Source: an uncultured Lachnospiraceae bacterium (lineage in GTDB: Bacteria > Bacillota > Clostridia > Lachnospirales > Lachnospiraceae). From it: a stretch of 64,000 nt of DNA. The stretch is taken from the NCBI GenBank assembly GCA_900316075.1, contig ONBT01000004.1, positions 1 to 64,000 of the forward strand, written 5' to 3'. Both the position numbers and the translations under genes were made by a program. Under the pieces are notes generated by a model. It did no database searches. It was not told the DNA's origin and was given only the letters and a program-made list of their open reading frames with translations. Shown here piece after piece: positions 60,629-64,000 of this stretch; position 1 is the stretch's first letter; each line of letters opens with the position of its first letter.

Positions 60629-62686
60629 TTGCCAAACGAAGAAGATTATCTGGATGGACTCCTTCATTCCATCACAAACAAAAAATTCGATATAGAGGAG
60701 ACGTCTGCCCGGGAGGAGCGGGAGCGCCAGGAGCGGATCCGGGAGTCGAACCGGATCGGGGCGGACGACGATTTCCTGCAGGAATCGGGCCTTTCCGACT
60801 TCCGGCCGGAGAGGCAGACTCACGAGAACCTGCGGAAGGCCTTTTCCGAGGCCGGTTTCCTCGATGACTTTGAGAAGGAGCTTTCTGACGGTACAGCGGA
60901 CGACTTCATCCGGAATTTCGAGAATGAGCTCGAGGAGGATGACGGGGAGAGCGAGAAGGAACTTTCCGACTTTCTAAACGGGGACTCGATGACGGCCCCG
61001 GCCATGGCCCATGGGGACGGAAGCGTGCAGGAGAATGCGGCTGAATCCTCTGACGGGGCAGAGGCCTCCGGTCTCGAAAACTTCGGCACAGAGACCCTTT
61101 CTTCAGATGGCGGAGAGACACTCTCTGCTGATGAGGAAGTTCCGGAAGCTGCCGGAACAGAAGAGGACCAAGAGCCCGACTATTCGGCCGGAATGAACTT
61201 CGGAGACGAGAGACCCGATGACGACGACTCCATCGTCATTCCGGAAGCCACGGACCAGGCTCCGGATGAGGCGGTCCTCGGCAATATCGATGAAATCGTG
61301 AAAAACGCCAAGGAAAGCGTCACGAACGGCAGTCTTCCCAATGTGGACGGGGGAGACGACGTAGACCTTTCCTCGATTCTCTATAGCGGGGGAGATGGGA
61401 CTTCCGATGAAACAGATGACTCAGCTCCTGCCGACGGCGAGGAACCGGATCTCTCTGCCGGGTCAGAGCACTCCGCAGAGGACGACGCCCAGGCGGCGGC
61501 CGACCTGGCCGACCTCTTTCCGGACGGGGATACTTCGGCCAAGGAAGTGCCCCTGATGGACGATACCGGAGACGGAAGCGATGCCGACCTCATAAATCTC
61601 CTCGGGGACGATTCCGAGCTTTCGGACCTGGGAGACCTTCTGAACGCGGATGAAAACTCCGAAGCCCTGCCGGAGGCCGAGCAGGAATTCGAGTCCTCGG
61701 CAGCGGCCGTTACCACGCCGGAGCCCGGAGAAGACGACGACGTCTCCCTTTCCGACCTTGAGGGCGGGGAGAAAAAAGGCAATTTCCTTTCCAGCCTGAT
61801 TGAGAAGATCAAAGGCATTTTCGCAAAAAAACCTGCGGAAGGAGAGGGCGAAGAGGCTGCTGACGGACCCGTGGACATAAGCCCCCAGAACCCGACACCT
61901 TCCGAGCTTGCCGCCGAGGACGCCAGCCTCCTGGCCGAATTCGGGGAGGCCCCGGAACCGGCTGCGGATGCCGGCACCGAAGAGGAAGAAGACGACGGCA
62001 AGGAGAAGAAAAAGAAGAAAGACAAGAAGGGAAAGAAGGACAAGAAGGAAGACGACAAGGCCAAGGCCGAGGCGAAGAAGGCCAAGGCGGAAGCCGCCGC
62101 CAAGAAGAAGGCGGCAAAGGAAGCGGCCAAGGCCAAGAAGCTGGCGGGAAAGGAAGCTGATACATCTCCGGTCGTTCCTATAAAGGTCCTGGCGGTATTT
62201 GTCGTCTTTGCCATCTCTGTCATCCTTCTCTACAGGGTCTTCCAGGGGGCCATCACCTACCGGACCGGCCTGAATGCCGCCTTGAAGGACTTCAATGACG
62301 GAAATTACGTAGAAGCTTACGGGGCCCTGTCGACTATGGAACTCAAGGAAGACGACCAGGCCAATCTCGACAAAGCTACGGTTCTGGCCCTGCTTGATAC
62401 CCGCTACCGCCAGTATTCGGTTGACATGAAGGCGAAGAAGTACGAGATGGCCCTTTCGAACCTCATCATCGGAACCATCGCCTATGAGGACAACCGTGAG
62501 TATGCAGCCTCCCTCGGCGTGCCGGACGAGTTCGATGCTCTGGGCACCCAGATTGAGCAGCAGCTAAGTGACCAGTTCGGGCTCAGCCCCGACGAGGCGC
62601 GGGAACTATACAATATACGGACGCGGAGAGACTTCTCGGCCAAAATACATCAGATCCTTGTGGACCTCAATCTGATTGGAGGATGA
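60629..62686 (+). CDS. Large acidic single-span membrane protein
   Basis: A TTG at 60629 has CCGGAG upstream and gives MPNEEDYLDGLLHSITNKKFD; the ORF open to 60509 lacks such context. The 685-residue protein is rich in Asp, Glu and Ser over residues 40-430, then has a Lys/Ala-rich segment (about 450-505), one span (about 514-536) and a C-terminal soluble domain of about 150 residues with helical repeats (FNDGNYVEAYGALSTMELKEDD). I do not know the family. The long acidic region suggests a disordered cytoplasmic or surface segment. It ends next to hisH but need not share function. Confidence 0.7.
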   Translation: MPNEEDYLDGLLHSITNKKFDIEETSAREERERQERIRESNRIGADDDFLQESGLSDFRPERQTHENLRKAFSEAGFLDDFEKELSDGTADDFIRNFENELEEDDGESEKELSDFLNGDSMTAPAMAHGDGSVQENAAESSDGAEASGLENFGTETLSSDGGETLSADEEVPEAAGTEEDQEPDYSAGMNFGDERPDDDDSIVIPEATDQAPDEAVLGNIDEIVKNAKESVTNGSLPNVDGGDDVDLSSILYSGGDGTSDETDDSAPADGEEPDLSAGSEHSAEDDAQAAADLADLFPDGDTSAKEVPLMDDTGDGSDADLINLLGDDSELSDLGDLLNADENSEALPEAEQEFESSAAAVTTPEPGEDDDVSLSDLEGGEKKGNFLSSLIEKIKGIFAKKPAEGEGEEAADGPVDISPQNPTPSELAAEDASLLAEFGEAPEPAADAGTEEEEDDGKEKKKKKDKKGKKDKKEDDKAKAEAKKAKAEAAAKKKAAKEAAKAKKLAGKEADTSPVVPIKVLAVFVVFAISVILLYRVFQGAITYRTGLNAALKDFNDGNYVEAYGALSTMELKEDDQANLDKATVLALLDTRYRQYSVDMKAKKYEMALSNLIIGTIAYEDNREYAASLGVPDEFDALGTQIEQQLSDQFGLSPDEARELYNIRTRRDFSAKIHQILVDLNLIGG

Positions 62687-62687
62687 T

Positions 62688-63296
62688 ATGATAGCTATCA
62701 TCGACTATGATGCCGGGAACATCCGCTCCGTTGAAAAGGCCTGCCGGTACCTGGGCGAGGAGCCGGTGATTACCCGGGAGGCTTCGGAGATTGAGAAGGC
62801 GGACCATGTGATTCTGCCCGGGGTCGGCGCTTTCGGGGACTGCATGGACCACCTCAGGAAATACGGCCTCATAGATGTCATCAAAGATGTTACAGCGAAG
62901 GAAATCCCCTTTCTCGGCATCTGCCTGGGCCTGCAGCTTCTCTACCCGGCGAGCGAAGAGAGCCCGGGAGCTGAAGGCCTTTCGATTCTTCAGGGGACCA
63001 TCACAAGAATTCCGGATTACCCCGGTCTCAAGGTTCCGAACATTGGCTGGAATTCCTGCGAGCTCATGAACGACGGCCGTCTTTTCAAAGGCATTGCGGA
63101 CCAGCCCTTTTTCTACTTCGTCCATTCCTACTTCCTGACAGCGGCGGACAAGAGTACAGTCCGGGCGCAGATTGAGTACGGAGGGACCCGGATTGATGCC
63201 TCCGTAGAGGCCGGGAATACCTTTGCCTGTCAGTTCCACCCGGAAAAGAGCGGGGAGACGGGGCTTGCGGTACTGAAGAACTTCCTGGAGGTCTGA
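62688..63296 (+). CDS. hisH: Imidazole glycerol phosphate synthase glutaminase subunit
   Basis: HisH hydrolyses glutamine for HisF. The 202-residue class I amidotransferase has [13 protein letters not shown], the nucleophile in [12 protein letters not shown] (Cys near residue 83) and the His/Glu pair in [11 protein letters not shown]. Length is normal. ATG 62688 has GGAGG upstream. It overlaps no gene; hisF begins 4 bp after its stop. Confidence 0.97.
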   Translation: MIAIIDYDAGNIRSVEKACRYLGEEPVITREASEIEKADHVILPGVGAFGDCMDHLRKYGLIDVIKDVTAKEIPFLGICLGLQLLYPASEESPGAEGLSILQGTITRIPDYPGLKVPNIGWNSCELMNDGRLFKGIADQPFFYFVHSYFLTAADKSTVRAQIEYGGTRIDASVEAGNTFACQFHPEKSGETGLAVLKNFLEV

Positions 63297-63300
63297 TTCC

Positions 63301-64000
63301 ATGTATACGAAACGCATTATCCCCTGCCTGGACTGCAAGGACGGGCGGGTTGTGAAGGGGGTCAATTTCGTCAACTTCCGGGACGCCGGGGATCCGGTGG
63401 AGGTGGCGGCGGCCTATGATAAGGCCGGGGCCGACGAGGTGGTCTTCCTGGATATTACGGCGTCGAGTGACCACCGGAATACTGCGGTGGAGCTGGCGAG
63501 CCGCGTGGCGAGCCGTCTCTTCATTCCCTTCACGGTCGGGGGCGGCATCCGGTCAGTCGAGGACTTCCGGGCCATTCTTCGGGAGGGGGCCGACAAGGTT
63601 TCCGTCAATTCCGCAGCCATTGAGCGGCCGGAGCTCATTTCCGAGGCGGCCGACAAGTTCGGCAGCCAGTGCGTGACCGTGGCCATCGATGCGAAGAAAA
63701 AAAGTGACGGCCGCTGGACCGTATACAAGAACGGGGGCCGGATTGATGTGGGCCTCGACGCGGTCGAGTGGGCGATGAAGGCTGAGAAGCTTGGGGCCGG
63801 GGAAATCCTCCTTACCTCCATGGACGGGGACGGGACGAAGGACGGCTACGACATAGGACTGACAAAAGCCATCACGGACGCCGTGAAGATTCCGGTCATT
63901 GCCTCCGGCGGGGCCGGGAAGAAGGAGGACTTCGCAGAGGTCTTCGAAAAGGCCCATGCGGATGCGGCCCTGGCAGCCAGCCTCTTTCACTTCAACGAGC
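63301..64000 (+). CDS. hisF: Imidazole glycerol phosphate synthase subunit HisF (truncated by window edge)
   Basis: HisF closes the imidazole ring using ammonia from HisH. The visible 233 residues show the barrel start [36 protein letters not shown] with catalytic Asp11, [38 protein letters not shown] (second catalytic Asp) and [11 protein letters not shown]. About 20 residues of the usual 255 are missing. GGAGG and the hisH stop precede the ATG. Confidence 0.96.
   Translation, partial: MYTKRIIPCLDCKDGRVVKGVNFVNFRDAGDPVEVAAAYDKAGADEVVFLDITASSDHRNTAVELASRVASRLFIPFTVGGGIRSVEDFRAILREGADKVSVNSAAIERPELISEAADKFGSQCVTVAIDAKKKSDGRWTVYKNGGRIDVGLDAVEWAMKAEKLGAGEILLTSMDGDGTKDGYDIGLTKAITDAVKIPVIASGGAGKKEDFAEVFEKAHADAALAASLFHFNE

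Noticed and set aside
61980..62160. Lys/Ala-rich tandem-looking repeats
   Set aside because: They are imperfect, encode a low-complexity linker and do not form a nucleotide repeat array.

Overview
The window reads as chromosomal DNA from a fairly GC-rich, Gram-positive, anaerobic clostridial bacterium, most likely Lachnospiraceae. The grounds are the SRP/ribosome-biogenesis gene order (ylxM-ffh-rpsP-khpA-rimM-trmD-rplS-lepB-rbgA-lepB-rnhB), a Na+-pumping decarboxylase operon, NADP-type glutamate dehydrogenase, CheV, strong AGGAGG-type ribosome sites, TTGACA/TATAAT promoters and many lipobox lipoproteins. This is inferred from gene content; no species is claimed. No tRNA, rRNA, CRISPR array, insertion sequence or phage gene was seen. 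The only stable RNA gene I can name is tmRNA.

Layout. (1) 1-8.64 kb, all minus strand: a Gram-positive-type Pel exopolysaccharide operon (pelD-pelE-DUF2194-pelF-pelG plus a DUF4422 gene), preceded by a MotA/ExbB-like membrane protein and a tiny LuxR-type DNA-binding protein. It ends at the start of a truncated membrane-protein gene. The operon looks remodelled. PelD carries only the second half of an SDR-like domain and has a probable 1-nt frameshift near its C-terminus. The DUF2194 (PelA-like) protein appears to have lost its deacetylase domain. (2) 8.8-15.7 kb: pseudouridine synthase, YqeY, ispF, cysS, mini-RNase III, rlmB, a promoter-terminator unit that may be a small RNA, a sigma-70 family factor and a PHP histidinol phosphatase. 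(3) 16-31.6 kb: gap-pgk-tpiA glycolytic block, a CapA-type protein, purC-purF-purB, gdhA with a structured leader, secG-rnr-smpB-tmRNA, a palindromic element made of tmRNA-like sequence, and a GH5 lipoprotein. (4) 31.7-35 kb: a GT2 glycosyltransferase and a large protein with a C-terminal J-like segment. (5) 35-50.3 kb: SRP, ribosome and RNase H block, an orphan FliK/FlhB-like pair, yraN, der, plsY, gpsA, a phosphoribosyltransferase-like gene and scpAB. (6) 50.3-55.6 kb: a five-gene Na+-translocating decarboxylase operon holding two different carboxyltransferase subunits. (7) 55.7-64 kb: a two-component system with accessory membrane protein, a lipoprotein, CheV, a large acidic membrane protein, hisH and a truncated hisF.

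How the parts work together. The glycolytic block makes PEP and pyruvate. The decarboxylase operon can convert a beta-keto or acyl-CoA carboxylate to a sodium gradient. PelD keeps an RxxD c-di-GMP inhibitory-site motif next to a degenerate GGDEF, so the polymer operon is probably post-translationally controlled by c-di-GMP. Several short sequence words recur mainly between genes (TTTACATTAKTCATGA-like and TGNAAGCGCTTACA) and may be operators shared by otherwise unrelated genes.
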